From positions 1 to 64,000 of the forward strand of contig CALFNN010000082.1 of NCBI GenBank assembly GCA_937902925.1: a stretch of DNA of 64,000 bases, in the 5' to 3' direction. The notes under the pieces are model-generated. The model was not told the DNA's origin, made no database searches, and worked only from the letters and a program-made list of their open reading frames with translations. This stretch comes from an uncultured Opitutaceae bacterium (GTDB lineage: Bacteria; Verrucomicrobiota; Verrucomicrobiia; Opitutales; Opitutaceae). Positions 26,257-34,958 of this stretch are shown here, one piece after another. Each line of letters starts with the position of its first letter. The first letter of the stretch is position 1. A program made the translations under genes and the position numbers.

Positions 26257-27699
26257 TCACAGCACGCGGAGAAACGCCTCGAGGTCGGTCTTCTCGCTCG
26301 TGGTGAGGTGCGTCTCAAGGATTAGATTAAAGAACTCGACGGTGTCCGCGAGCGTCAGGAGCCGGCCGTCGTGGAGATAGGGCGGCGAGTCCTTGATGCC
26401 GCGCAGCGGGAAAGTTTTGATCGGGCCGTCGGTTGTCATCATCGCACCCCCGGCGGCGCGCGGTGCAAAGAAACGTTCGGTGTCCAGGTTGTGCATCGAG
26501 TTGTCGGTGTAGTAGGGTGGGGCGTGGCATGTGGCGCATTGCGCCCGGCCAAAAAACAGTTCCTGTCCGCGCAACTCCCGCGCGGTGGCTTTTTTCGGAT
26601 CGAGTTTGCCGAACACGTTCAATTTTGGGGCCGGCGGAAAATCGAACAGCTCCTGCATCTCCGCCATCGCCTGCACCTGGCTCCCGCGATCGAGAATGTT
26701 GACCCCTTTCTTGGCCGCGATCACCGGGTCGCCATCGAAGTAGGCGCCGCGCTGCTCGAATTCCGTGAAGTCCTCGACGCTTTTCATGGCCCGCTGCGAG
26801 CCGAACAGTTGCTGGATGTTCACCCCGCGCAGGCTTGGCGTGTCGACCCGGTGCCGGAACGCCTGCGGCCGGGCATCGCCGGTGAGATGGGTGGCGGCGT
26901 CGGTGTGCCCATTGCTGTGACAGTCAAAGCAGGCGACCCCGCGGCTCGGGCGCAGCGAGCGCCGGTCGTCGGTGGCGTTGAACTGCTGTTGCGGGAATGG
27001 CGTGAGCAAGAGCCGCAAGCCCTCGAGTTGTTTGGGATTCAGCAGCCCATCGAACAGCGCGAAGTAATTGTCGAGCGTCACCACCCGGCCCTGCGACACG
27101 TCGCCGAGGTCGGAGCGGGTCGTGAGAAAGATCGGCGCGGGAAACTCCGGGAGAAAATGATCCGGCCAGTCGAAATCGAGGTCGAACCGGGTGAGATCGC
27201 GCTGTTCCTGGCGGGCGAGTTCGTCGATGACGAAGTGGGGAAATACCATGCCGCCCTCGGGGTGATTGGGATGCGGCAGGGGCATGAATCCCGCGGGGAA
27301 CAAATCCTGCGAGCGGATTTCCTCCGGGGTCAAGGAGGCGAGTTTTTCCCACGTCAGTCCCGGCTTGAGCCGGACGCGCACGCCCTGCTGCACGGGTTTT
27401 CCCCGCGTCATCACGACGCCGTCGGCCGGCCGGTTGGACAAGTCGTAGCGTTCCCTCACGAGTTCCATGTGTGCCTCCATCAGCCCGGGCTTCGCCGCGG
27501 CCATGCGCCGCTGGACGGCGGCGAACGGCTCGTTGCCGCTGACCGGCGCATAGCTCGAATCCCGCTCCGGCACGGCCGACGCAGGCTGGGCGCACATGGC
27601 GCCGGATGGGGCGAGACAGGCGAGCGTCGCCCCGAGCAGAGCGAAGCGGAGGGAAGCCCGGCAACGGGCCTCGGAACATTTGGGGGAGAAAAAGTGCAT
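26257..27699 (-). CDS. Exported dihaem cytochrome c peroxidase/MauG-like protein
   Basis: A 480-residue periplasmic protein with a signal peptide (FALLGATLACLAPSGAMCA) and two c-type haem-binding motifs, CFDCH near residue 255 and CATCH near residue 388. A distal Met/His region follows in the C-terminal domain (IKTFPLRGIKDSPPYLHDGR, typical of MauG/CcpA relatives). The N-terminal 200 residues are longer than in classical peroxidases. Likely roles are hydrogen peroxide reduction or oxidation of a partner; electron donors are not visible nearby. It is divergent to the He_PIG gene. Confidence 0.85.
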   Translation of the reverse strand: MHFFSPKCSEARCRASLRFALLGATLACLAPSGAMCAQPASAVPERDSSYAPVSGNEPFAAVQRRMAAAKPGLMEAHMELVRERYDLSNRPADGVVMTRGKPVQQGVRVRLKPGLTWEKLASLTPEEIRSQDLFPAGFMPLPHPNHPEGGMVFPHFVIDELARQEQRDLTRFDLDFDWPDHFLPEFPAPIFLTTRSDLGDVSQGRVVTLDNYFALFDGLLNPKQLEGLRLLLTPFPQQQFNATDDRRSLRPSRGVACFDCHSNGHTDAATHLTGDARPQAFRHRVDTPSLRGVNIQQLFGSQRAMKSVEDFTEFEQRGAYFDGDPVIAAKKGVNILDRGSQVQAMAEMQELFDFPPAPKLNVFGKLDPKKATARELRGQELFFGRAQCATCHAPPYYTDNSMHNLDTERFFAPRAAGGAMMTTDGPIKTFPLRGIKDSPPYLHDGRLLTLADTVEFFNLILETHLTTSEKTDLEAFLRVL

Positions 27700-27840
27700 T
27701 GGATAACCGGGACGCGCGGAAAGAGTCCGGGGTCCGTGACGGAATCGTAGCGGGCGTCGGTGCGGCGGAACATGGGGTCTTCACGGCAGGGCCTTCACCG
27801 CGCGGCCCCGCACGCGAAGCGATGGTAGGTCAATGCCCCA

Positions 27841-27884
27841 TCTCGTTTCACCCCATATCAGCGGCACTCCTGCGTGGCTATCGT
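27841..27884 (+). promoter_or_regulatory. Dyad-type promoter, copy d (He_PIG gene)
   Basis: The 16-mer TCTCGTTTCACCCCAT spans 27841-27856; its right half is perfect and its left half degenerate. Twenty-two bases later is TATCGT (27879-27884), predicting a start near 27891 and a 59-base leader. A second partial copy, TAGGTCAATGCCCCAT, abuts it upstream at 27826-27841. Confidence 0.6.
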
Positions 27885-27949
27885 GGCTCCTTCATTCGCG
27901 CCGCGTCCGTCGCGCCCCCTTCATCCAGCGCACAGAAAAGAAGAATCAC

Positions 27950-30900
27950 ATGAAATACAGCACGCTCGTCTCATCGGCCCTTGTGGCCCTCACGGTTTTC
28001 ACGGGCATCCCAGCCCGCGCCGCCGACAACATGGCCTCCATCGGCATCACCCCTGCCACGGGCGTGGTCACGCTCCTCCCGCACTGGGCCATCGGGGGTA
28101 ACCTCGCGGGGTTTCATCAAATGTCGCAAAATCTCGGGCTGACGGGCAGCGTCGCCAACAATTTCTACTCGATCAGGGCCGGGACCATTCCGGCGGGCGG
28201 CGACATTCTCGCATTCAATTTCTATGTGCCGGGCTCCGGCTCGGCGACCCCGCATTCGGACATTGGCAGCAAACTGACGCCGGACTCCTATTCGGCGCTG
28301 ACCTCGGCCGATCCCGATGTCGGCTATGGCTCGGTTAATCTCTACCTCATCCATCACAAAGGGACGACGGACTACTTCACCGCCATCGTTCCCGGTTCCG
28401 CCACGTCCTCGGCGGTCACCGATGAGAAGCCGATGTCCGGACCCGGCGGCCCCGGCACGGTCACCGGCGTCAGCGGCTACTTCGGCCTGACATTCGCGGC
28501 CGGCAATCTGGGTTACGGTCTCAATAGTTTCTATTATCTCCGCACGGATCCGGTCAGCGGGATCACCAAGTTCGGCACGCTCGCCCCCGCATTGCTCGCC
28601 GGCTCGGCGGACCAATTCGATTTGGGCACCAGCGGCCACAAGGCCCTGGCCTTCACCGGCGCCGACGTCGGTTACGGCGTGAACAAGATGTATTATCTCC
28701 GGCTCGATCCCGTCACCGGCTTCACGATTTTCGGCATGCTGGACCCCGCCCTCGCGGGTGCCCGGCATACGTCCGACATCGCCAACCTCGGCAGCGTCTA
28801 TTCGACCCTGACCTTTGTTCCCGGTGACGTGGGATATGGCAGCAGCCAATTCTACACCACGGGCACGGTCAACACAACCTGGCAGTCCGTCAGCTTCGCC
28901 GCCATTGCCGACCAGGCGATCAGCAGCGGTTCGTTCGCGATCAATCCGACCGCAAGTTCCGCCTTACCGATCGTGGTTACCGTGGTGGCCGGATCGACGG
29001 GCGCCGCAACCATCAGCACGCCGGTTGGCGGCGTGTTCACCGTTACGCCCACCCAGCCCGGCATCGTCACGCTGCAGGCGACGCAGGTCGGCGCGGTCAA
29101 CCCGATTCCCTACGAATCCAATATGCTTCGGCAGAGCTTCACCGTCACCGGCATCGGTTATCCGGTTGTCACGAACTCCCCGCTGACGAAGGCGGGCACG
29201 GTCGGCACGGCGTTCAACTTTTCGATCACGGCTTCGAATTCACCGACTGTTTACACGGCCAGCCCGCTCCCGGCCGGTCTCGTATTTAACGGCGCCACCG
29301 GTGCCATCACCGGCACGCCCACCACGGTGGGTGTCACGTCGGTGCTGCTCGGCGCCACCAATGCCAGCGGCACGGGCAACGCCACGTTGACCGTCACGGT
29401 CGCCGCTGCGGGTGTCGCCCCAATCATCACAAACAGTCCGCTGACAGCCGCGGGGACCATTGGCACCGTCTTCAGCTTTTCGATCACCGCCTCGGGCACG
29501 CCCACGACCTACACCGCGAGTCCGCTCCCGGCCGGTTTGAGCATTGCAGCCGCAACCGGTGTCATCACCGGTATCCCCACCACGGTGGGTGTCACGTCGG
29601 TGCTGCTCGGCGCCACGAACGGCACGGGCACGGGCAACGCCACGTTGACCATTACGGTGGCCGCCGCCGGCGTGGCCCCGATCATCACGAACAGTCCGCT
29701 GACCGCGGCAGGCACCATCGGCACGGCGTTCAGCTTTTCGATCACCGCCTCGGGTTCGCCCGCGAGCTATACCGCCAGTCCGCTGCCCGCAGGTTTGACC
29801 GTCGTGGCCGCGACCGGAGTTATCACGGGCACGCCTACGACTGCGGGAGTCACGTCGACGGTTCTCAGTGCGACGAATGGCACCGGCACCGGTAGCGCCA
29901 CGCTCACGATCACGGTGGCCGCCGCTGGCGTGGCCCCGATCATCACGAACAGTCCGCTGACCGCAGCGGGCACGGTCGGCACGGCGTTCAGCTTTTCGAT
30001 CACGGCTTCGGGCTCGCCCGCGAGCTATACCGCCAGCCCGTTGCCCGCGGGCCTGAGCGTTGTGGCGTTGACCGGTGTCATCACCGGCACGCCGACCACG
30101 GCCGGAGTCACGTCCGTCTTGCTCGGCGCCACTAATGGCACCGGCACCGGCACCGCCACCCTGACGGTCACGGTCGCCGCCGCTGGCGTGGCTCCGAATA
30201 TTACCAGCCCGACCACGGCACCCGGCACCGTCGGCACGGCCTTTGTCACTTATCAAATCATCGCCACCGGATTGCCCACGAGCTTTTCCGCGAGCGGGCT
30301 CCCGGCTGGGCTGACCATCAATACTTTGACCGGCGCAATCAACGGCACGCCCACCACGGCGGGCGTCTCGGTTGCGACGATCGGAGCCACGAACAGCACC
30401 GGCACCGCTACCGCCACCCTGACGATCACGGTCGCCGCTGCCGGCGTCGCGCCCGTCATCACGAGCGCGACCACGGCACCTGGCACCGTCGGCACGACCT
30501 TCGCCACCTATCAGATCGCCGCGACGGGCCTGCCCACGAGCTTTTCCGCCACCGGCCTCCCAGCCGGCCTGACCGTGAATACTTTGACCGGTGCGATCAA
30601 CGGCACGCCGACGGCGGCCGGCACGTCGGCTGCAACGATCAAGGCCACCAATGGCACGGGCACCGGAACTGCCACTCTCACGATCACGGTCGCCGCGGCT
30701 GGCCTCCCTCCGGTCATTATCGTGCCGGTTCTCACGAGTGCGGCATCCGCTTCGGGCACTGTCGGCGCACCCTTCGTCACCTACCAAATCACCGCGACCG
30801 ACAATCCCACGAGCTACGCTGCCAGCAACCTTCCGCCCGGACTGGTGATCAACACCCTGACCGGCAGGATCACCGGCACGCCGGTTTCGACAGGTAGTTA

Positions 30901-31996
30901 TCACGTCTCATTGAGCGTCATCGGCGCCGACGGCATTGGCTCCAACTCATTACTCATCGCGATCGCTCCGGGCATCAGCGTGCCGCCGGCGAGCGCCACC
31001 GTGGCCTCCGGCGCGGGAGCGACCTTCTCGGTCACCGCAAACACCGGCGGCAATTCCGTGACCTATCAATGGCAGAAAGACGGCGTGAACATCCCCGGTG
31101 CCACGGGTGCGAGCCTCACGGTCGCGAACGTGCAAGCTGCCAACATCGGATCTTATCGGGTCGTCGTTTCCAGTTGGGACACGTCAACGACCAGTGTGGC
31201 CGCGGTGTTGGGAATGACTTTCACGGGCCAGATCGCCGGCACCGCCGTCCTGGCTGGTGCGAATATCCAGCACCCAAATGGCAATTTCTACGATCAGGTT
31301 CAGCTCACGGGCGTAGCCGCGAGCACGAAAGCCGTATCCGGCCGGGTGGTGCGCGTGTCCTTTGTCGACCTGACCGACGACATTGTGCAGGTGGAAATGA
31401 GTGGCGCGGGCGTGCTCACGATCAATTTGGAGGGTTCCAGTGGGCCCGCCTCACCGGTCAAATACAACCAGCCGGGTGTGCTCTACATGAAAGGCCAGGC
31501 TTCGATTGCGATCACGGGCGCCGATGCCACCACGAACGTCAGTATTTTCAGCGTGGGGCGCTCCAATGCGGTCGACCAGACGCTCTTCATTCCTGGAGTG
31601 ACCTATGACGGTTATGCGGACATCGCGCTCGTCACCGTCGCCAGCGCGGATGGCAGCTTTGGCGGCCTGCGCACGGCGAATGCGAGTTATTTCCGCGCCA
31701 ACGGCACGACGGGAATCTACGCGCCGGGCGTGCGGTTCAACGGCCCGGTGTTTGTCAGCGACATCGATGGCGCCAACACGGCGAACGCCGATCTGATCCT
31801 GGGTTCGGTGACCGACGCACGCGTCACCGGCGGCGATTTGTTTCAGGACAACGGCGGTGCCGTGGAGGTCAGTGGAATGACGCGCCTGCAATTTACCGCC
31901 GGCACTTCGTCCGGCGGCATGCTGTTGCCGGCGCAGGCAAACCGCGGCGTGCTCATGACCAACGGCGCAGTAGTGACCAGTCAGCTGGTGCCCTGA
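27950..31996 (+). CDS. Large exported He_PIG (putative Ig) repeat protein
   Basis: A 1,348-residue secreted protein. The signal peptide (LVSSALVALTVFTGIPARA) is followed by about 380 residues of repeated Gly/Tyr-rich beta segments (GYGVNKMYYLRLDPVTGF type). Seven He_PIG/cadherin-like Ig repeats of 86 residues follow, from about residue 406. Next come an immunoglobulin I-set-like domain (VTYQWQKDGVNIPGATG, near residue 1045) and a C-terminal beta-rich domain of about 270 residues. No PEP-CTERM, autotransporter barrel or lipobox is apparent, so how it is displayed or secreted is unclear. ATG 27950 was chosen as the signal peptide start. A perfect terminator follows. Confidence 0.85.
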   Translation: MKYSTLVSSALVALTVFTGIPARAADNMASIGITPATGVVTLLPHWAIGGNLAGFHQMSQNLGLTGSVANNFYSIRAGTIPAGGDILAFNFYVPGSGSATPHSDIGSKLTPDSYSALTSADPDVGYGSVNLYLIHHKGTTDYFTAIVPGSATSSAVTDEKPMSGPGGPGTVTGVSGYFGLTFAAGNLGYGLNSFYYLRTDPVSGITKFGTLAPALLAGSADQFDLGTSGHKALAFTGADVGYGVNKMYYLRLDPVTGFTIFGMLDPALAGARHTSDIANLGSVYSTLTFVPGDVGYGSSQFYTTGTVNTTWQSVSFAAIADQAISSGSFAINPTASSALPIVVTVVAGSTGAATISTPVGGVFTVTPTQPGIVTLQATQVGAVNPIPYESNMLRQSFTVTGIGYPVVTNSPLTKAGTVGTAFNFSITASNSPTVYTASPLPAGLVFNGATGAITGTPTTVGVTSVLLGATNASGTGNATLTVTVAAAGVAPIITNSPLTAAGTIGTVFSFSITASGTPTTYTASPLPAGLSIAAATGVITGIPTTVGVTSVLLGATNGTGTGNATLTITVAAAGVAPIITNSPLTAAGTIGTAFSFSITASGSPASYTASPLPAGLTVVAATGVITGTPTTAGVTSTVLSATNGTGTGSATLTITVAAAGVAPIITNSPLTAAGTVGTAFSFSITASGSPASYTASPLPAGLSVVALTGVITGTPTTAGVTSVLLGATNGTGTGTATLTVTVAAAGVAPNITSPTTAPGTVGTAFVTYQIIATGLPTSFSASGLPAGLTINTLTGAINGTPTTAGVSVATIGATNSTGTATATLTITVAAAGVAPVITSATTAPGTVGTTFATYQIAATGLPTSFSATGLPAGLTVNTLTGAINGTPTAAGTSAATIKATNGTGTGTATLTITVAAAGLPPVIIVPVLTSAASASGTVGAPFVTYQITATDNPTSYAASNLPPGLVINTLTGRITGTPVSTGSYHVSLSVIGADGIGSNSLLIAIAPGISVPPASATVASGAGATFSVTANTGGNSVTYQWQKDGVNIPGATGASLTVANVQAANIGSYRVVVSSWDTSTTSVAAVLGMTFTGQIAGTAVLAGANIQHPNGNFYDQVQLTGVAASTKAVSGRVVRVSFVDLTDDIVQVEMSGAGVLTINLEGSSGPASPVKYNQPGVLYMKGQASIAITGADATTNVSIFSVGRSNAVDQTLFIPGVTYDGYADIALVTVASADGSFGGLRTANASYFRANGTTGIYAPGVRFNGPVFVSDIDGANTANADLILGSVTDARVTGGDLFQDNGGAVEVSGMTRLQFTAGTSSGGMLLPAQANRGVLMTNGAVVTSQLVP
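29165..30970 (+). repeat. Seven tandem He_PIG coding repeats (258-base period)
   Basis: Unit starts at 29165, 29423, 29681, 29939, 30197, 30455 and 30728. The first six are exactly 258 bases apart; the sixth is 15 bases longer. Units 2-4 are the most alike (SPLTAAGT, then YTASPLPAGL, then TGVITG); units 5-7 are more diverged (FSASGLPAGLTINTLTGAI type). This pattern fits recent duplication of the central units. Confidence 0.88.
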
Positions 31997-32028
31997 GCCA
32001 AGGCATTAAATTAGCGATTCATCATACC

Positions 32029-32060
32029 GTGGAGCCGATCTTCGATCGGCTCCACTTTTT
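32029..32060 (+). terminator. Rho-independent terminator of the He_PIG gene
   Basis: A perfect 12-base stem, GTGGAGCCGATC (32029-32040) and GATCGGCTCCAC (32044-32055), with a TTC loop and a run of five T at 32056-32060, starting 33 bases after the stop codon. Confidence 0.92.
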
Positions 32061-32192
32061 CGTGTCTGCGGGATCCCGTTCAAATTCCTCGCGAAAGGCG
32101 GCGCGAGATTTCGGTTTACGCCGCCCACTCGTGGTGACTGTTTCCGTGGTCGCGGCGAAAAGCGGCTCGAGGGCAGCTTTGAGGGGTGGGGG

Positions 32193-32236
32193 TAGGGTAT
32201 CACCCTATCGCAATCCCGGCGCTAAGAGCGTCTAAT
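32193..32236 (+). promoter_or_regulatory. Dyad-type promoter, copy e (kaiC operon)
   Basis: The 16-mer TAGGGTATCACCCTAT spans 32193-32208 and is the most symmetric copy. Twenty-two bases later is TCTAAT (32231-32236), predicting a start near 32243 and a long leader (198-267 bases depending on the kaiC start). Confidence 0.7.
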
Positions 32237-32247
32237 CGTATTAGACG
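32229..32247. promoter_or_regulatory. Inverted repeat overlapping the kaiC-operon -10
   Basis: The palindrome CGTCTAAT-CGT-ATTAGACG has two perfect 8-base arms. It covers the predicted -10 hexamer and the start point of promoter e. It could be a repressor operator or an RNA hairpin at the very 5' end. It is absent from the other seven promoters. Confidence 0.5.
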
Positions 32248-32509
32248 GATGTTCGCCAAGTGACGATACCCTGCCGTGTGACCGATTGAGAGCTGCGGCC
32301 GCGTGAAGCGCCTCCGCAATTGAAACAGGTGACAGGGAATGAATCATGATGAAAAAACACTGGGGTTGGCGCTACATCATTTCGCGGCACTGCGCGTCCC
32401 TTGACGTGAGCGGCGCGCGAATCGCTTTTCGCGGAGTTGCATGTCGTGCTCGCATTCGCCCCGCCGGGCCATGGAAGGGTCTCCGCTTCCTTCTGCTTCT
32501 CGGCCCGTC

Positions 32510-34267
32510 ATGAAAACGAACGCCTCCAAAACCAGCGGGCGGGCGGTGGCGCTGCCGAAATGCGCCACGGGCATCAAGGGTCTCGACGAAATCACCGGCG
32601 GCGGTTTGCCGCGCGGCCGGCCCACGCTGGTTTGCGGGAGCGCGGGTTGCGGCAAGACGCTCCTGGCGGCGGAATTCCTCGTGCGCGGCGCCGTGCAGTT
32701 CAACGAACCGGGCGTGCTGGTCGCGTTCGAGGAGACCGAGGCGGAGCTGACGGCCAACGTCGCCTCGCTCGGTTTCGATCTGGCCGGCTTGATCCGGCGC
32801 AAAAAAATCGTGCTCGATTACGTCCATGTCGAGCGCAGCGAGGTTCAGGAAACGGGCGAGTATGACCTGGAGGGACTGTTCGTCCGGTTGAACCACGCGA
32901 TCGATTCGATCGGAGCCAAGCGCGTGGCGCTCGATACACTGGAAGTGCTGTTCGCCAGCCTGCCCAACGAGGCGATCCTGCGCAGCGAACTGCGGCGGCT
33001 TTTCCGCTGGCTCAAGGACAAGGGCGTGACCGCGGTCATCACCGCCGAGCGCGGTCGCGAATCGCTGACGCGTCACGGCCTGGAGGAATATGTTTCCGAC
33101 TGCGTCATTCTGCTCGACCACCGGGTCTACGACCAGATCGCCACGCGGCACCTGCGCGTCGTGAAATACCGCGGCGCGCTGCACGGCACCAATGAATTCC
33201 CGTTTCTCATCGGCGCGGATGGCATCAGCGTGCTGCCGATCACGTCGCTGGCGCTCAATCACCAGGCGTCGACCGAACGAATCGCAACCGGCATCCCGCG
33301 ACTCGACGCCATGCTCGGCGGGCGCGGATTCTTCCGGGGAAGCAGCATCCTGCTCACCGGCACGTCCGGCACGGGCAAGTCGATCATCGCCTCCAATTTT
33401 GCGCAGGCGGCGGGCCGACGCGGGGAGCGCGTGCTTTTCTTTTCGTTCGAGGAATCGCCCAATCAGATCATCCGCAACATGCAGTCCATCGGCTTGCGGC
33501 TCCAGCCGCTGGTGAAGCGCGACCTGCTGCGCATCCACTCGGCGCGGCCCACGCTCTACGGCCTCGAGATGCATCTCGCCACGATGTTCAAGGAGATCGC
33601 CAACTATCGGCCCGACGTCGTCATCGTCGATCCCATCACCAGCCTGATGGATTTGGGCACCGCCTCCGAGGGCAAGGGAATGGTCACGCGGCTGATCGAT
33701 TACCTGAAGGCCGGACAGGTCACCTCGCTCTTCACGAGCCTGACCCAGGGCGGCGCGGCGCCCCAGCAAACGGAGTCCACGATGTCATCCCTGATGGATG
33801 CGTGGCTGCTGCTGCAGGACTTCGAGGGCAACGGCGAACGCAATCGCGTGCTCTACGTGCTCAAGGCGCGCGGCATGGCGCACTCGAACCAAGTCCGCGA
33901 ATTCCTCATTTCGAATCACGGCGTCGACGTGGTGGACGCCTACATCGGACCCAGCGGCGTGCTGACCGGTTCGGCGCGCGCCGCCCAGAGCTCCCTCGAA
34001 ATGGCCGCCGTAGTGGCCGGCCAGCAGGAAGCCGAGCGCCGCAAGCGCGAGATCGAGCGCAAACGCGCGGCGATCATGCGGCAGATCGGCGGCCTGCGCT
34101 CCGATTTTGAGGCCGAGGCGGTCGAACTGCGGCGCATTGACGAGCAGGTCGGCACCAGCGCGCTCCGCCTGAACACCGAGCGGGCGGCGTGGGGCCGCCT
34201 GCGCCAGGCGGACGCCAAGACGGCTGGCACACGCCGCCAGCGCCGGCCCGCAAGGAAACACCGATGA
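32510..34267 (+). CDS. kaiC: KaiC-like double RecA-domain ATPase/kinase
   Basis: A 585-residue KaiC homologue with two RecA-type ATPase domains. The first has Walker A GSAGCGKT at residues 43-50 and the catalytic acidic pair in FEETEAE; the second has GTSGTGKS (Lys at residue 290) and FSFEESPNQ. At the position of the cyanobacterial phosphorylation pair Ser431/Thr432 it has Ser426-Ser427 in TMSSLMDAW. A C-terminal extension of about 90 residues is coiled-coil and basic (EAERRKREIERKRAAIM), which cyanobacterial KaiC lacks. The start at 32510 is the most compact choice; ATGs at 32441 and 32471 are in frame. It overlaps kaiB by four bases (ATGA). Confidence 0.9.
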   Translation: MKTNASKTSGRAVALPKCATGIKGLDEITGGGLPRGRPTLVCGSAGCGKTLLAAEFLVRGAVQFNEPGVLVAFEETEAELTANVASLGFDLAGLIRRKKIVLDYVHVERSEVQETGEYDLEGLFVRLNHAIDSIGAKRVALDTLEVLFASLPNEAILRSELRRLFRWLKDKGVTAVITAERGRESLTRHGLEEYVSDCVILLDHRVYDQIATRHLRVVKYRGALHGTNEFPFLIGADGISVLPITSLALNHQASTERIATGIPRLDAMLGGRGFFRGSSILLTGTSGTGKSIIASNFAQAAGRRGERVLFFSFEESPNQIIRNMQSIGLRLQPLVKRDLLRIHSARPTLYGLEMHLATMFKEIANYRPDVVIVDPITSLMDLGTASEGKGMVTRLIDYLKAGQVTSLFTSLTQGGAAPQQTESTMSSLMDAWLLLQDFEGNGERNRVLYVLKARGMAHSNQVREFLISNHGVDVVDAYIGPSGVLTGSARAAQSSLEMAAVVAGQQEAERRKREIERKRAAIMRQIGGLRSDFEAEAVELRRIDEQVGTSALRLNTERAAWGRLRQADAKTAGTRRQRRPARKHR

Positions 34268-34608
34268 AAACCAAAACGGCAAAACGTCGCGCACCCGTCC
34301 CCCGGCCGCCGGCCAAACTGTGGCAACTGCGGCTTTATGTGATCGACGAGATGCCCAAGTCGCGGACGGCGTTCGCCAACCTCAAGGAGTTGTGCGAAAC
34401 CCACCTCAAGGGGCGGTATCGGATCACGGTGATCGACTTGTTGAAGCATCCCGAGCTGGCCAAAGGCGACCAGATCCTCGCCGTTCCGACCGTCGTGCGC
34501 CGGTTGCCGAGCCCCGTGCGCACCATCATCGGCACGCTGACGGATACGGCGCAAGTATTGGTCGGCCTCGATTTGCGGCCGGCCGGACAGCCCAAACGAA
34601 CGCCCTGA
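34264..34608 (+). CDS. kaiB: KaiB-like protein (first copy)
   Basis: A 114-residue protein with the thioredoxin-like KaiB fold: LWQLRLYVID at the first strand, then ITVIDLLKHPELAKGDQILAVPTVVRRLPSPVR near residue 52, and GLDLRP at the end. In cyanobacteria KaiB binds the KaiC C1 ring and helps reverse its phosphorylation. The N-terminal 18 residues are a basic Pro-rich extension. It is translationally coupled to kaiC (ATGA overlap). There is no kaiA in the window. Confidence 0.88.
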   Translation: MKTKTAKRRAPVPRPPAKLWQLRLYVIDEMPKSRTAFANLKELCETHLKGRYRITVIDLLKHPELAKGDQILAVPTVVRRLPSPVRTIIGTLTDTAQVLVGLDLRPAGQPKRTP

Positions 34609-34640
34609 AAACAAACCCCACCATCCGCACGCGGCGGGCC

Positions 34641-34958
34641 TTGGAAAAAACTGCGGCCGGCGGGACTTCCGGCAAATACGTCCTGCGCCTGTTCGTGGCG
34701 GGGGCCACGGCCCGCTCGCGCGCGGCCGTGCTGCACGTCCGCCAGCTGTGCGCGGCCGAACTGAGGGCTGGCTGCCAGTTGGAAGTGATCGACATTTATC
34801 AGCAGCCCGAGCTGGCCCGTGCCAACCAGATCGTCGCGACGCCGACGCTCGTCAAGGCGCTGCCCCGCCCGGTGCGCCGGTTCATCGGCAACCTCCTGAA
34901 CACCTCCGGCCTGTTTGGCGGATCCGACGAGGTCGAAGTCATCAATTCCGCCCCGTGA
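34641..34958 (+). CDS. kaiB: KaiB-like protein (second copy)
   Basis: A second KaiB-type protein: KYVLRLFVAGATARS, then LEVIDIYQQPELARANQIVATPTLVKALPRPVRRFIG. The core strand/helix layout matches the first copy. No ATG or GTG exists at the right place; the most reasonable start is the TTG at 34641, giving 105 residues. A CTG at 34604 is an alternative. The stop overlaps the GTG of the following kinase gene (GTGA). The two copies are clearly diverged rather than a recent duplication. Confidence 0.82.
   Translation: MEKTAAGGTSGKYVLRLFVAGATARSRAAVLHVRQLCAAELRAGCQLEVIDIYQQPELARANQIVATPTLVKALPRPVRRFIGNLLNTSGLFGGSDEVEVINSAP

Larger units (their letters stand above)
31997..32509. other. Intergenic region upstream of kaiC
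   Basis: This 513-base stretch contains the He_PIG terminator (32029-32060), the dyad promoter e (32193-32236) and a near-perfect inverted repeat over its -10 (32229-32247). About 200-270 bases of leader follow before kaiC. In-frame ATG codons at 32441 and 32471 could extend kaiC into it. Confidence 0.6.

Noticed and set aside
29240-30904. Long open frame on the minus strand opposite the He_PIG repeats, plus short ones recurring every 258 bases
   Set aside because: It mirrors the tandem repeats, is rich in Arg/Gly/Asp and has no recognisable domain; the plus-strand gene has a signal peptide and family repeats.
29165-30970. Regularly spaced repeats considered as a CRISPR array
   Set aside because: The units are 258 bases, coding and contiguous, without short repeats separated by unique spacers.
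32066-32100. tRNA-like T-loop GTTCAAATTCC near 32078
   Set aside because: The flanking bases cannot form the T-arm, anticodon arm or acceptor stem.
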